Of a stretch of DNA of 64,000 nt, positions 49,579-58,785 are shown piece by piece. Source of the stretch: Rubrivivax sp. (lineage in GTDB: Bacteria > Pseudomonadota > Gammaproteobacteria > Burkholderiales > Burkholderiaceae_C); assembly GCA_027490215.1 (NCBI GenBank), contig JAIXYO010000007.1, forward strand, positions 1 through 64,000. Reading direction: 5' to 3'. The position numbers and the translations under genes are program-made. The notes beneath the pieces were generated by a model that worked only from the letters and a program-made list of their open reading frames with translations, made no database searches and was not told the origin of the DNA. Within the stretch, counting starts at the first letter, position 1; the number at the start of each line of letters is the position of its first letter.

Positions 49579-50343
49579 ATGTTCGACTCCACGATCCCTT
49601 TCGGCGAGCCCGAACTGATGCGGGCGAGCAGCTTCAGGCGTTACCTGCCCCATCACGGTGATGGCTCGGTACCCGCGCTCGTGAGCCCGCAGTTCGCCTC
49701 GCTGAGCCCGTCTCTGATGGCCGATCTCGGGCACAGCGCCACGCATCAGCAACGCACGGAGCCGCTCGATGTGCTGGCTGCATGCGTGCGCCACGCGCAG
49801 CCGGTTACGGTGCACCTGCAGTGCGGCGATCGTGCGGTGCCACTGACCTTGTTCCCGCATGAGCGGCTGCTGCACTGCCCGATCCCGATCGACATGTTGG
49901 TGGCCCAGCGGGAACCTGAGCTGCAGGTGATCCACATCGAGCCAGCGCTGCTGGCGGTGCCTGGCAAAGTGATGGGAGGTCGGCCCGGGCCGTACGCGCT
50001 CGACGACCTGTGCTTCCACACCCTGGGAGCCGTTCTGTGGGATCTGGCATTGCACGGTGCGCGCCACGAATTGCTGCCGGAAATCATCGGGCCGGCGGTC
50101 TACAGGGTGACCTACGGGCTCGACATGGGTGACACCGCCATGTCCGGAATCTTGCTCTCGGCGGTCTACCGACTGCGCCGCGAGTCCGCCCGTCTGCGCG
50201 ACATTGCGGCATGGCCGGGCTTCGACCGCGAGCGCGCTGCGCGCTTGCTGAACGGGCTGTACCTTCAATCGGGGCTGATCGTCAGCCGCTCGCACCCCGA
50301 TGCGCTGCGAGACAGCTGGTTCACAGCGCTGGGACAGCGCTGA
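49579..50343 (+). CDS. Unrecognised 254-residue protein
   Basis: I do not recognise a family. The protein is hydrophilic, has no signal or membrane segment, and has two spots that look conserved-like: a CGDRAVPLTLFPHERLLHCPI strand-rich middle and a C-terminal helix-turn-helix-like RERAARLLNGLYLQSGLIVSRS. GC and codon use match the neighbours, so it appears resident and coding. Start is an ATG with AGGA 6 bp upstream. Its end lies in an 18-bp perfect inverted repeat shared with the convergent uup gene, giving both proteins the end LGQR. Confidence 0.6.
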   Translation: MFDSTIPFGEPELMRASSFRRYLPHHGDGSVPALVSPQFASLSPSLMADLGHSATHQQRTEPLDVLAACVRHAQPVTVHLQCGDRAVPLTLFPHERLLHCPIPIDMLVAQREPELQVIHIEPALLAVPGKVMGGRPGPYALDDLCFHTLGAVLWDLALHGARHELLPEIIGPAVYRVTYGLDMGDTAMSGILLSAVYRLRRESARLRDIAAWPGFDRERAARLLNGLYLQSGLIVSRSHPDALRDSWFTALGQR

Positions 50344-50363
50344 ACTTCAGCGCTGTCCCAGCG
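50327..50363. repeat. Perfect 18-bp inverted repeat at convergent gene ends
   Basis: CGCTGGGACAGCGCTGAA (50327-50344) and TTCAGCGCTGTCCCAGCG (50346-50363) are perfect reverse complements around a single C. Both stop codons (50341-50343 on plus, 50349-50347 on minus) lie inside. No T tract follows on either side. It could act as a bidirectional hairpin barrier for convergent transcription. Confidence 0.85.
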
Positions 50364-52266
50364 TTTCCCAGCGCTCCAGAGCGCCCAACAATTCATCGTC
50401 GATCTTGGCGACCCGCGCCTGCGCAACGGCAACACCTTTCGGGTCGCGGGTGTAGACGTCTGCATCGGCCAGCAGCTTGGCAAGTTCCGCCTGCTCAGCT
50501 TCAAGCGCCTCGATGCGCCCGGGTAACTCGTCAAGTTCGCGCTGTTCCTTGTAGCTGAGCTTGCGCGGCTTCGGTGCCACCGGGGTCACAGGCACGGGCT
50601 TGGCGGCCACAGGCGCATCGTTTGGTCGCGTGTCCTTGCCCTTGGCCGCGCGGGCGGCCTGCGCGCGAATGGCTTGAGCCCGGTCACGCTGGATCTTCCA
50701 GTCTTCGTAGCCACCCTCGTACTCGCGCCACTGGCCCGGTGACTCGTCACCCTCCCACACGATGGTGCTGGTCACCACGTTGTCGAGGAAGCGCCGGTCG
50801 TGGCTGACCAGGAACACAGTGCCCTTGTACGCCTGCAGCAACTCTTCGAGCAGTTCCAGCGTGTCGATGTCCAGGTCGTTGGTCGGCTCGTCGAGCACCA
50901 GCACATTCGCGGGCAGGGCGAAAAGGCGGGCCAGCAGCACGCGGTTGCGCTCGCCACCACTGAGTGTGCGCACCGGTGAGTTGGCTCGCTCCGGCGAGAA
51001 CAGGAAATCGTTCAGGTAGCTCATGATGTGCTTGCGCTGACCACCGATCTCCACCCACTCGCTGCCCGGGCTGATGGTGTCGGCAAGCGTCGCATCGAGG
51101 TTCAGCGTGCTGCGCATCTGGTCGAAATAGGCGACTTCGATCTTGGTGCCCTGGCGCACGATGCCAGTGTCGGGCTGCAACTCGCCGAGGATGAGCTTGA
51201 GCAGCGTGGTTTTGCCCGCACCATTCGGCCCGATCAGCCCGACCTTGTCACCACGCAGAATGGTCGCGCTGAAGTTCTTCACGATCAGCTTCGGTGTGGC
51301 GTGGTCGTTGAATTGCAGCGTCACGTCGCGCAACTCGCCAACGATCTTGCCACTGGGCGCCCCGGAGTCCACCTCCAGCCGTACCTGGCCGAGCGAGTCG
51401 CGCCGCTTCTGACGCTGGTCGCGCAGTACCTCCAGGCGCTGAATGCGCGCGACGCTGCGCGTGCGGCGGGCCTCGACGCCCTTGCGGATCCACACCTCTT
51501 CCTGGGCGAGCAGCTTGTCTGCGCGCGCGCTTGCCAGAGCGTCGGAGGCCAGCTGCTCCTCCTTCATCCGCTCGTAGGCGCTGAAGTTGCCGGGGTAACT
51601 GCGGATGATCCCGCGGTCGAGTTCGATGATGCGCGTGGCCACACCGTCGAGGAACGCGCGGTCGTGGGTGATCAGCATCACACTGCCCTTGAATCCACGC
51701 AACAGTTCCTCGAGCCAGGCGATTGAATCCAGGTCGAGGTGGTTGGTGGGCTCATCGAGCAGCAGCACATCGGGCACCGCGACCAGCGCCTGCGCCAGCG
51801 CAACGCGCTTCTTCATGCCACCCGACAGCTGCCCGATCTCACGTGTGCCATCAAGGTGCAGTTGCGCCAGCGTGGTCTCGACGCGCAGTTCCCAGTTCCA
51901 CGCATCGAGCGCCTCGATGCGGGTTTGCAGCGCATCGAGGTCAACGCCATCGGCGTGCTCCTCGTAGGCCTGGCGCACCGAGCGCGCCTCGGCAACGCCC
52001 TCGCTGACCGCATCAAACACTGTGTGCCCCGGATCGAACTGCGGCTCCTGCGGCACGTAGCAGATGCGCAGACCCTGCGTCATCTGCAACAGGCCATCGT
52101 CGAGTTTTTCGAGGCCGGCGATGATTTTCAGCATCGACGACTTGCCCGCGCCATTGCGGCCGATCAGGCCGAGCCGTTCACCGCTATCGAGCGAAAACGC
52201 CGCGTTGTCGAGGAGGGCCACGTGGCCGAAAGCCAGGTGGGCATTGGAGAGTGAGAAGACAGCCAT
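50347..52266 (-). CDS. uup: ABC-F family ATPase Uup
   Basis: This 639-residue protein has two ABC ATPase domains joined by a linker: Walker A GRNGAGKSS near residue 39 and GPNGAGKTT near residue 340, two signatures (LSGGMKKRVALAQ and LSGGERNRVLLAR) and two Walker B regions (LLLDEPTNHLD, LVLDEPTNDLD). A C-terminal coiled coil (KLSYKEQRELDELPGRIEAL to the end) identifies Uup among ABC-F proteins. Uup acts in ribosome or DNA-related processes and limits precise excision. No membrane part exists, so it is not a transporter. Start at 52266 (MAVFSLSNAHLAF). Confidence 0.9.
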   Translation of the reverse strand: MAVFSLSNAHLAFGHVALLDNAAFSLDSGERLGLIGRNGAGKSSMLKIIAGLEKLDDGLLQMTQGLRICYVPQEPQFDPGHTVFDAVSEGVAEARSVRQAYEEHADGVDLDALQTRIEALDAWNWELRVETTLAQLHLDGTREIGQLSGGMKKRVALAQALVAVPDVLLLDEPTNHLDLDSIAWLEELLRGFKGSVMLITHDRAFLDGVATRIIELDRGIIRSYPGNFSAYERMKEEQLASDALASARADKLLAQEEVWIRKGVEARRTRSVARIQRLEVLRDQRQKRRDSLGQVRLEVDSGAPSGKIVGELRDVTLQFNDHATPKLIVKNFSATILRGDKVGLIGPNGAGKTTLLKLILGELQPDTGIVRQGTKIEVAYFDQMRSTLNLDATLADTISPGSEWVEIGGQRKHIMSYLNDFLFSPERANSPVRTLSGGERNRVLLARLFALPANVLVLDEPTNDLDIDTLELLEELLQAYKGTVFLVSHDRRFLDNVVTSTIVWEGDESPGQWREYEGGYEDWKIQRDRAQAIRAQAARAAKGKDTRPNDAPVAAKPVPVTPVAPKPRKLSYKEQRELDELPGRIEALEAEQAELAKLLADADVYTRDPKGVAVAQARVAKIDDELLGALERWETLGQR

Positions 52267-52336
52267 CCCTCGATTGTGCGGGTTGACCTTCGTACGGCTG
52301 AGTGGCGGGTGCGGCCGCAGCATCGAAAATGGGGGG

Positions 52337-53206
52337 ATGGACACCGTGCCCGTCTTTCACGACGCCTTCTACAAATTCGTCTCGATCGCCGATGTGGACG
52401 GTACCGCGGCCACGCTGCGCGAGTTGACCAAAGCGCTGACCGGCGTGCTGTTGGTGGCGAGCGAAGGCCTCAACGGCACGCTGGCCGGCACCGCAGCCTC
52501 GCTCGATGCGTTTCACAGGGCGTTGGCCAGCGACCCCCGACTGGACGGCCGCTTCGGCGGCATCACCTTCAAGCGCAGTGCCTGCCTGACGCCGCCGTTT
52601 CAGCGGATGAAGGTGCACAGTCGGCCGGAGATCCTGCCGCTCGGCGTGGACGGCGTGAACGCGGTCGGTCACATCGGCCTGCAGGTGTCGCCTGCGCAGT
52701 GGCGCACGCTGCTCGACGACCCGAACGTCGTCGTCGTCGACAACCGCAACCACTTCGAAGTACGGCTCGGTCGCTTTCGCAACGCGGTCGATCCGCAAGT
52801 GAACAACTTCCGCGACTTCCCTGCCTACATCGAGGCGCAGTTGCCGACCTGGCAGGCCGAGGGCAAGCAGGTGGCGATGTATTGCACCGGTGGCATCCGC
52901 TGCGAGAAGACCAGCGCCTGGCTGCACGAACGCGGCGTGCCGGTCTTGCAGCTTGAGGGCGGCATCCTGAACTACTTTGCGCAGATGCCTGACGCCGAGC
53001 GCGACTGGGACGGCGAGTGCTTCGTGTTCGACAACCGCATCGCGCTCGACACACAGCTGCGCGAAACCGGAACCACCGCCGAACAGGTCTATGCGGGTGA
53101 CCCGGACGAGGCCTGGCGGCTGCGGCGCGCGCAGCGCCTGGCAGGATCGACGGCGCCTGACGACACCGAGACAACCGAGTCTGGCGCCACACGGCAGTTG
53201 CCTTGA
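52337..53206 (+). CDS. trhO: tRNA uridine 5-oxyacetic acid-related hydroxylase TrhO/YceA
   Basis: This 289-residue protein has the UPF0176 layout: an N-terminal acylphosphatase-like domain (HDAFYKFVSI, GLNGTLAG) and a rhodanese domain with the catalytic Cys in MYCTGGIRCEKTSAW. TrhO hydroxylates tRNA U34. The short tail after the rhodanese domain is hydrophilic. It is read toward the pseudouridine synthase and overlaps its start by 4 bases. Confidence 0.88.
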   Translation: MDTVPVFHDAFYKFVSIADVDGTAATLRELTKALTGVLLVASEGLNGTLAGTAASLDAFHRALASDPRLDGRFGGITFKRSACLTPPFQRMKVHSRPEILPLGVDGVNAVGHIGLQVSPAQWRTLLDDPNVVVVDNRNHFEVRLGRFRNAVDPQVNNFRDFPAYIEAQLPTWQAEGKQVAMYCTGGIRCEKTSAWLHERGVPVLQLEGGILNYFAQMPDAERDWDGECFVFDNRIALDTQLRETGTTAEQVYAGDPDEAWRLRRAQRLAGSTAPDDTETTESGATRQLP

Positions 53207-54153
53207 GCGCACCCGCACCGCCGAACCTCGCCGGCCGACGATCGCCACAAGGCGCCCCGCTGCCGACCAGAAACGGCGTCGGCCCAAGCTGCGTAGCACT
53301 GCCGCCCGGCCCGTGGGCGACGCTCGGCGACTTCCTGATCGACCGCTTCCCGGCGGTCTCCGCCGCAACCTGGCAAACCCGCATGCAGCAAGGTGAACTG
53401 GTCGATGAGCAAGGCGTGGCCGTCACGGCGCAACAGCCGTACCGCTCGGGTATTCGGCTGTACTACTACCGATCGATCCCCGAAGAACCGCGCGTGCCGT
53501 TCGATGAGGTGGTGCTGTTCCAGGACGAACTGCTGGTCGTCGCCGACAAGCCGCATTTCCTGCCCGTCACCCCGGGCGGCAGGCATCTGCAGGAAACACT
53601 GCTGGTGCGCCTGAAGCGCCGGCTCGGCATCGACACGCTGGCGCCCCTGCACCGGCTCGACCGCGAGACCGCAGGCATCGTCGTGTTCGCGGTACGGCCA
53701 GAGACGCGCGGCAGGTACCAGGCGTTGTTTGCGCAGCGGCAGGTGACGAAGCACTACGAAGCCATCGCGCCATGGCGGCCTGATCTGAGCTTTCCACTGA
53801 TTCACCGCAGCCGGCTGGTACAGGACGACCACTTCCTGCGGATGCGCGAAGTGCCGGGCGAGACGAATGCCGAAACCTTCATCGAGGTGCTGGCTGTGCA
53901 GGGCGACACGGCCCGCTACCAACTGACACCGCTGACGGGTCGCACCCACCAATTGCGCGTGCACTGCGCCGCGCTCGGCATGCCCATCGTGGGTGATCGG
54001 ATGTACCCCACCTTGCTGCCCGCTGACACCGACGACCACGCTCGGCCTTTGCAGCTGCTGGCTCGCTCGATCGCGTTCGTCGATCCGATCAGCGGTGAGT
54101 CGCGCCGCTTCGACAGCACACAAGGGCTGGCCCTCGCGCGGGCCGCCGGATGA
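53203..54153 (+). CDS. RluA-family pseudouridine synthase
   Basis: This 316-residue protein has an S4-like N-terminal part (WQTRMQQGELVDEQGVAV) and the catalytic domain with HRLDRETAGIVVFA (catalytic Asp) and the motif III region GRTHQLRVHCAALG. RNA target (rRNA or tRNA) cannot be settled by sequence. It starts with TTG overlapping the trhO stop by 4 bases, the only in-frame start before the domain. Convergent with gshB, stops 1 bp apart. Confidence 0.87.
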   Translation: MSAPAPPNLAGRRSPQGAPLPTRNGVGPSCVALPPGPWATLGDFLIDRFPAVSAATWQTRMQQGELVDEQGVAVTAQQPYRSGIRLYYYRSIPEEPRVPFDEVVLFQDELLVVADKPHFLPVTPGGRHLQETLLVRLKRRLGIDTLAPLHRLDRETAGIVVFAVRPETRGRYQALFAQRQVTKHYEAIAPWRPDLSFPLIHRSRLVQDDHFLRMREVPGETNAETFIEVLAVQGDTARYQLTPLTGRTHQLRVHCAALGMPIVGDRMYPTLLPADTDDHARPLQLLARSIAFVDPISGESRRFDSTQGLALARAAG

Positions 54154-54154
54154 T

Positions 54155-55114
54155 TCAAGACGCGAGCCGCGCCTCCAGCGCGTCGATGAACGCCTTCGCC
54201 ACGTCGAATCCGGTCTGCTTCGTGATTTCCTGAAAACCCGTCGGGCTGGTGACGTTGATCTCGGTCACGCAGTCACCGATCACGTCCAGGCCGACCAGCA
54301 GCAGCCCTCGCGCCGCGAGCACCGGGCCGATCGCTTCGGCGATCTCGCGGTCGCGCGGGCTCAGAGGCTGAGCCACGCCCTTGCCTCCCACAGCCATGTT
54401 GCCGCGGATCTCGCTGCCCTGGGGAATGCGCGCCAGCGCGAAAGGAATCGGCCTGCCGTCGATCAGCAGGATCCTCTTGTCACCGAGCGCAATCTCAGGA
54501 AGGTAGCGCTGCACCATCACGGTCTGCTCGCCGTGCCGGTTCAGCGTTTCGATGATGCTGCCCAGGTTCAGCCCATCGGGCCCGACGCGGAAGATGCCCA
54601 TGCCGCCCATGCCGTCGAGAGGCTTCAGGATGATGTCCTGGTGTTCGGCGTGAAAGCGGCGGATGTCGCTGGCGTCACGGGTGACCAGGGTCGGGCCGAT
54701 GAACTGCGGAAACTCCAGGATGGCCAGCTTCTCCGGGTGATCGCGCAGCGCCGACGGGCTGTTGAACACGCGGGCGCCTTCGCGCTCGGCCTGGCCCAGC
54801 AGGTGGGTCGCGTAGAAGTACTCGCTGTCGAATGGCGGGTCCTTGCGCATCACGACCGCATCGACTTCGGCCAGCGCCACCGGGATCTCGTCGGGTGCCT
54901 GCTGCTTGGCTGAGAACCAGGTCGACCTCTCGGGTGTCAGCGTGATTTCACGCACATAGCCCGTCACGCGACCACCGCGCTGCCACATCAGGTCGCGCGG
55001 CTGGCAGGCCAGCAGCGTGTGGCCACGGGCAGCGGCCTCGCGCATCATGACAAAGGTCGTGTCCTTGACGGTGTTGAAGCCTTCGAGCGGATCGGCAACG
55101 AACAGCAGTTTCAT
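54155..55114 (-). CDS. gshB: Glutathione synthetase
   Basis: This 319-residue ATP-grasp enzyme ligates glycine to gamma-glutamylcysteine. The N-terminal KLLFVADPLEGFNTVKDTTF, the ATP-binding DIILKPLDGMGGMGIFRV and the closing EINVTSPTGFQEI are intact. Start is the ATG at 55114. The gshA gene lies 2.2 kb further upstream with kup between them. Confidence 0.95.
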   Translation of the reverse strand: MKLLFVADPLEGFNTVKDTTFVMMREAAARGHTLLACQPRDLMWQRGGRVTGYVREITLTPERSTWFSAKQQAPDEIPVALAEVDAVVMRKDPPFDSEYFYATHLLGQAEREGARVFNSPSALRDHPEKLAILEFPQFIGPTLVTRDASDIRRFHAEHQDIILKPLDGMGGMGIFRVGPDGLNLGSIIETLNRHGEQTVMVQRYLPEIALGDKRILLIDGRPIPFALARIPQGSEIRGNMAVGGKGVAQPLSPRDREIAEAIGPVLAARGLLLVGLDVIGDCVTEINVTSPTGFQEITKQTGFDVAKAFIDALEARLAS

Positions 55115-55149
55115 GGGCTGAGGATCCTGTGGGTGAGAACGACCGCGAC

Positions 55150-57024
55150 TCAGATCTCGACCTTGGACCCCAGCTCCACCACACGGTTGGTGGGCAGTCG
55201 CAGGAAGTCTGCCGCGGCAGCGGCATTGCGGTGCATGCTGGCGAAGAGCTTCTCGCGCCACATTGCCATGCCCTGGCCCAGCGTGGGGATCACGATGTCG
55301 CGCGACAGGAAGTAACTCGTGTCCATGGGGTCCAAGGCGACGCCACGCAGTTTCAGCAACTCCAGCGCCTCCGGCACATCGGGATCGTTCTTGAAGCCAA
55401 AGCAAAGCGTCACCTGCCAGCAGTCACGTCCGAGCGGCTCGATCTGGCAACGCCGGTCGAAGCTCAGCCACGGCACTTCGAGGTGCTTCACGGTGACGAA
55501 CAAATTGGTCTCGTGCAGCACCTTGTTGTGCTTCAGGTTGTGCAGCAGCGCGTTCGGCGTCAGGCCCTGCTCGCTGACCAGGAACACGGCGGTGCCTGGC
55601 ACGCGGACCGGCGGGCTGACGAACACTGCATCGAGGAAGCTGTTCAGGTCGATCGCTTCGTCGCGCATGCGGTTGTGCATCAACAGCCGGCCCTGTTTCC
55701 AGGTCATCATCAGCGTGAACAACACCGCACCGAGCACCACCGGGAACCAGCCACCATCGAACAGCTTGACGGCGTTGGCAGCGAAGAAAACCAGATCGAT
55801 CAGGAAGAAGAAGAAGGTGACTGCGATGCACAGCGACCACGGGTACTTCCAGGCGTAGCGGATGACGAAGAAGGTCATCGTGGTGGTGATAAGCATGTCG
55901 ATCGTCACTGCGATGCCGTAGGCGCCGGCCAGCTTGCTGCTGGAGCCGAAGATGATGACGGCCAGCACGATGCAGGCATACAGGCTCCAGTTGACGAACG
56001 GCACATAGATCTGACCGGTCTCCTTGACGGAGGTGTGCGCGATGCGCAGGCGAGGCAGATAGCCCAGCTGAATCGCCTGCTTGGTGACCGAGAAGGCAGC
56101 TGTGATCAGGGCCTGTGAGGCGATCACCGTTGCACAGGTGGCCAGACCGATCAGTGGGTAAAGCGCCCACTGTGGTGCCATTTCATAGAACGGGTTGCGC
56201 ACGTTCTCCGGATGGTCCAGCAGCATCGCACCTTGACCAAAGTAATTGATCACCAGCGCAGGCATCACCAGGCCGAACCAGGCGAGGCGGATCGGCCGCT
56301 TGCCGAAATGGCCCATGTCGGCGTAGAGCGCCTCGGCACCGGTGACGCAGAGCACGACCGAGCCCAGCGCGATGAAGGCAATGCCCGGTTGCGACGAGAT
56401 GAAGCTCAGCGCGTGGTGAGGGCTCAACGCCCACAGCACGGCCGGGTTCTCGACGATGTGAACCGCGCCCAAGGCCGCCAGCACTACGAACCACAGCACC
56501 GTGACCGGCCCGAACAAACGGCCCACGCTCGCGGTTCCGAAACGCTGGAAGATGAACAACACCGTCAACACGAGCAGCGTCAAGGGGAGCACGAAGCGGT
56601 GCATCGACGGTGCGGCGACCTCCAGCCCTTCGACGGCTGACAGCACCGAGATGGCCGGGGTGATCACACCATCGCCAAAAAAGATCGCCGTACCGAAAAT
56701 GCCGACCAGCAACAGGCGCTTTCGCAGCAAAGGCCGGTGCTTCACCGCCTGCGAAGCAAGCGCCAACATCGCGATCAATCCGCCCTCGCCGTTGTTGTCG
56801 GCGCGCAGGATCAGCATCACGTACTTGATCGACACCACCACGGTGATCGTCCAGAACACCAGCGAGAGCACCCCATAGATGTTGTCGGGCGTCAGCGGCA
56901 CGTGACCGTGCGCGAACACCTCCTTGAGTGCATACAGCGGGCTGGTGCCGATGTCTCCGTAGACGACACCGATGGCGCCTAGCGTCAGGGCCGCAAGGCT
57001 GGAAGCAGGACGATGAGGAGTCAA
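55150..57024 (-). CDS. kup: Low-affinity potassium transporter Kup
   Basis: This 624-residue KUP/HAK/KT transporter has twelve or so hydrophobic helices followed by a soluble domain of about 180 residues. Signatures [18 protein letters not shown] and [21 protein letters not shown] are typical. I start at a TTG at 57024 (reading [15 protein letters not shown]) because the spacing then matches E. coli Kup; no ATG or GTG precedes it in frame. It imports K+ with H+. Confidence 0.88.
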   Translation of the reverse strand: MTPHRPASSLAALTLGAIGVVYGDIGTSPLYALKEVFAHGHVPLTPDNIYGVLSLVFWTITVVVSIKYVMLILRADNNGEGGLIAMLALASQAVKHRPLLRKRLLLVGIFGTAIFFGDGVITPAISVLSAVEGLEVAAPSMHRFVLPLTLLVLTVLFIFQRFGTASVGRLFGPVTVLWFVVLAALGAVHIVENPAVLWALSPHHALSFISSQPGIAFIALGSVVLCVTGAEALYADMGHFGKRPIRLAWFGLVMPALVINYFGQGAMLLDHPENVRNPFYEMAPQWALYPLIGLATCATVIASQALITAAFSVTKQAIQLGYLPRLRIAHTSVKETGQIYVPFVNWSLYACIVLAVIIFGSSSKLAGAYGIAVTIDMLITTTMTFFVIRYAWKYPWSLCIAVTFFFFLIDLVFFAANAVKLFDGGWFPVVLGAVLFTLMMTWKQGRLLMHNRMRDEAIDLNSFLDAVFVSPPVRVPGTAVFLVSEQGLTPNALLHNLKHNKVLHETNLFVTVKHLEVPWLSFDRRCQIEPLGRDCWQVTLCFGFKNDPDVPEALELLKLRGVALDPMDTSYFLSRDIVIPTLGQGMAMWREKLFASMHRNAAAAADFLRLPTNRVVELGSKVEI

Positions 57025-57318
57025 GATGGGCCGGGACGCACCCGGGCATGGGCTCAGAGACCGTGGATTGTGCGCCCAGGGTGCACCCGGTGCTGCGTGG
57101 CCCAAGGGTTACGGCCCCACCAATCCCGTCGCTTCTGTTGCGATGCAGCAACGCGGGACGGCCGAGGGTATGTCGCGCCGGCGGCGGACGGGTGGTTCGA
57201 CACGGCCAGTCTGCGGGACGCGTCAACGCGAGGCGTTTTCAATGGGAGCCCAGCAGCCGGCAACGATGCTGTTCACACATCGAAATACGCAGCGCTTCAG
57301 CTCACGAGGTAGCTGGCG

Positions 57319-58614
57319 TCATTCGTAGACTTCAGCGTCCGGGTCGGTGGCTTCAAGCTCGTAGCTGGCCGCCAACATGGCGAGGCGGGCGATCACACCG
57401 TACATGTAGAAGCGGTTCGGCGCGCTGGCACCAGGCTTGACGCCAGGGCGCGGCAGGTGGCCGGATTCGGCGAAGGCCAGCGGCACGAAGCTCGCTCCGG
57501 GGGAGTTCAGGTTCTCGTCGATGCCGCGCTCGGCATTGACGCGATAGAAGCCGCCGACGACGTACCGGTCGATCATGTAGACGACCGGCTCGGCGACCGC
57601 ATCGTTGACGCGCTCATACGTCGGCACGCCTTCCTGCAGGATGACCTCGCTGACTTCCTGACCGTCCTTGATCACGCTCATCTTGTTGCGCGAACGGCGA
57701 TTCAGATCCATCAGATCCTTCGGGTCCCGCACGGTCATGATGCCCATGCCGTAGGTTCCCGCATCGGCCTTGACAATGATGAACGGCTTCTCCTGGATGC
57801 CGTACTCCTTGTACTTGCGCTTGACCTTGGCCAGCAATGCCTCGGCGTTGCTCATCAGGCACTCCGCACCGGTGCCGTCAGTGAAATTGACCTCGCCACA
57901 GCGTGCGAACAGCGGATTGATCAGCCAGGGGTCCATGCCCAGCAGCTTCGCGAACTTCTTCGCCACTTCTTCATATGCGGCGAAGTGGTTCGTCTTGCGG
58001 CGCACAGCCCAGCCGGCATGCAAAGGCGGCAGCAGATACTGCTCGTGCAGGTTCTCCAGCACCTTGGGGATGCCCGCCGACAAGTCGTTGTTGAGCAGGA
58101 TGGTGCAGGGATCGAAATCCTTGAGGCCCAGTCGCCCACGGCTGCGGACCAATGGCTCCATGGTCAAGGAGGTGCCATCGGGCAATTCGATCGCCGTTGG
58201 GCTGGTGATGGTGTCGTCCAGCGTCCCCAGCCGCACGTTCATGCCGGCCATGTGGAAGATCTGCATCAACCGCTGCACGTTCGCGAGATAGAAAGTGTTG
58301 CGCGTGTGCTTCTCGGGGATCAGCAGCAGGTTCTTTGCCTCTGGGCAGATCTTCTCGATCGCTGCCATCGCCGCCTGCACAGCCAGCGGCAACATCTCCG
58401 AGGTCAGGTTGTTGAAGCCACCGGGGAACAGGTTGGTGTCCACTGGCGCCAGCTTGAAGCCCGCATTGCGCACGTCGACCGAGGTATAGAAGGGAGGCGT
58501 GTGCTCCATCCATTCGAGGCGGAACCAGCGCTCGATCGCCGGCAGCGATTCGAGGATGCGCTGCTCTAGCTCGTTGGTGGGGCCTGTCAACGCGGTGATG
58601 AGGTGAGGAACCAT
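57319..58614 (-). CDS. gshA: Glutamate-cysteine ligase
   Basis: This 431-residue enzyme makes gamma-glutamylcysteine, the first step of glutathione synthesis. It belongs to the gshA group that is not similar to E. coli GshA but is found in many betaproteobacteria and acidithiobacilli (signatures GFKLAPVDTNLFPGGFNNL, KADAGTYGMGIMTV, RFYMYGVIARLAML). It lies downstream of amtB on the minus strand, past a terminator. The 294-bp gap between it and kup holds nothing I can support. Confidence 0.9.
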   Translation of the reverse strand: MVPHLITALTGPTNELEQRILESLPAIERWFRLEWMEHTPPFYTSVDVRNAGFKLAPVDTNLFPGGFNNLTSEMLPLAVQAAMAAIEKICPEAKNLLLIPEKHTRNTFYLANVQRLMQIFHMAGMNVRLGTLDDTITSPTAIELPDGTSLTMEPLVRSRGRLGLKDFDPCTILLNNDLSAGIPKVLENLHEQYLLPPLHAGWAVRRKTNHFAAYEEVAKKFAKLLGMDPWLINPLFARCGEVNFTDGTGAECLMSNAEALLAKVKRKYKEYGIQEKPFIIVKADAGTYGMGIMTVRDPKDLMDLNRRSRNKMSVIKDGQEVSEVILQEGVPTYERVNDAVAEPVVYMIDRYVVGGFYRVNAERGIDENLNSPGASFVPLAFAESGHLPRPGVKPGASAPNRFYMYGVIARLAMLAASYELEATDPDAEVYE

Positions 58615-58703
58615 GGTGCTGCCTGATTGCGATTGACGACATGCACGAGCGCATCGCGACGAACCATTCTAGAAGTGCATCGCAGATGCAGGGTGGAGCG
58701 CCC

Positions 58704-58733
58704 AAAAACAAGAGCCGCCTTGCGGCGGCTCTT
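58704..58733 (-). terminator. Terminator of amtB
   Basis: AAGAGCCGCC, loop, GGCGGCTCTT form a perfect 10-bp stem (58710-58733). On the minus strand it is followed by GTTTTTGG. It lies 53 bp after the amtB stop and separates amtB from gshA. Confidence 0.85.
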
Positions 58734-58785
58734 GGTCTGACATGGGGGTCAAGCCTTTTCCAGGCCTGCCCCATTCCCAGCAGGC

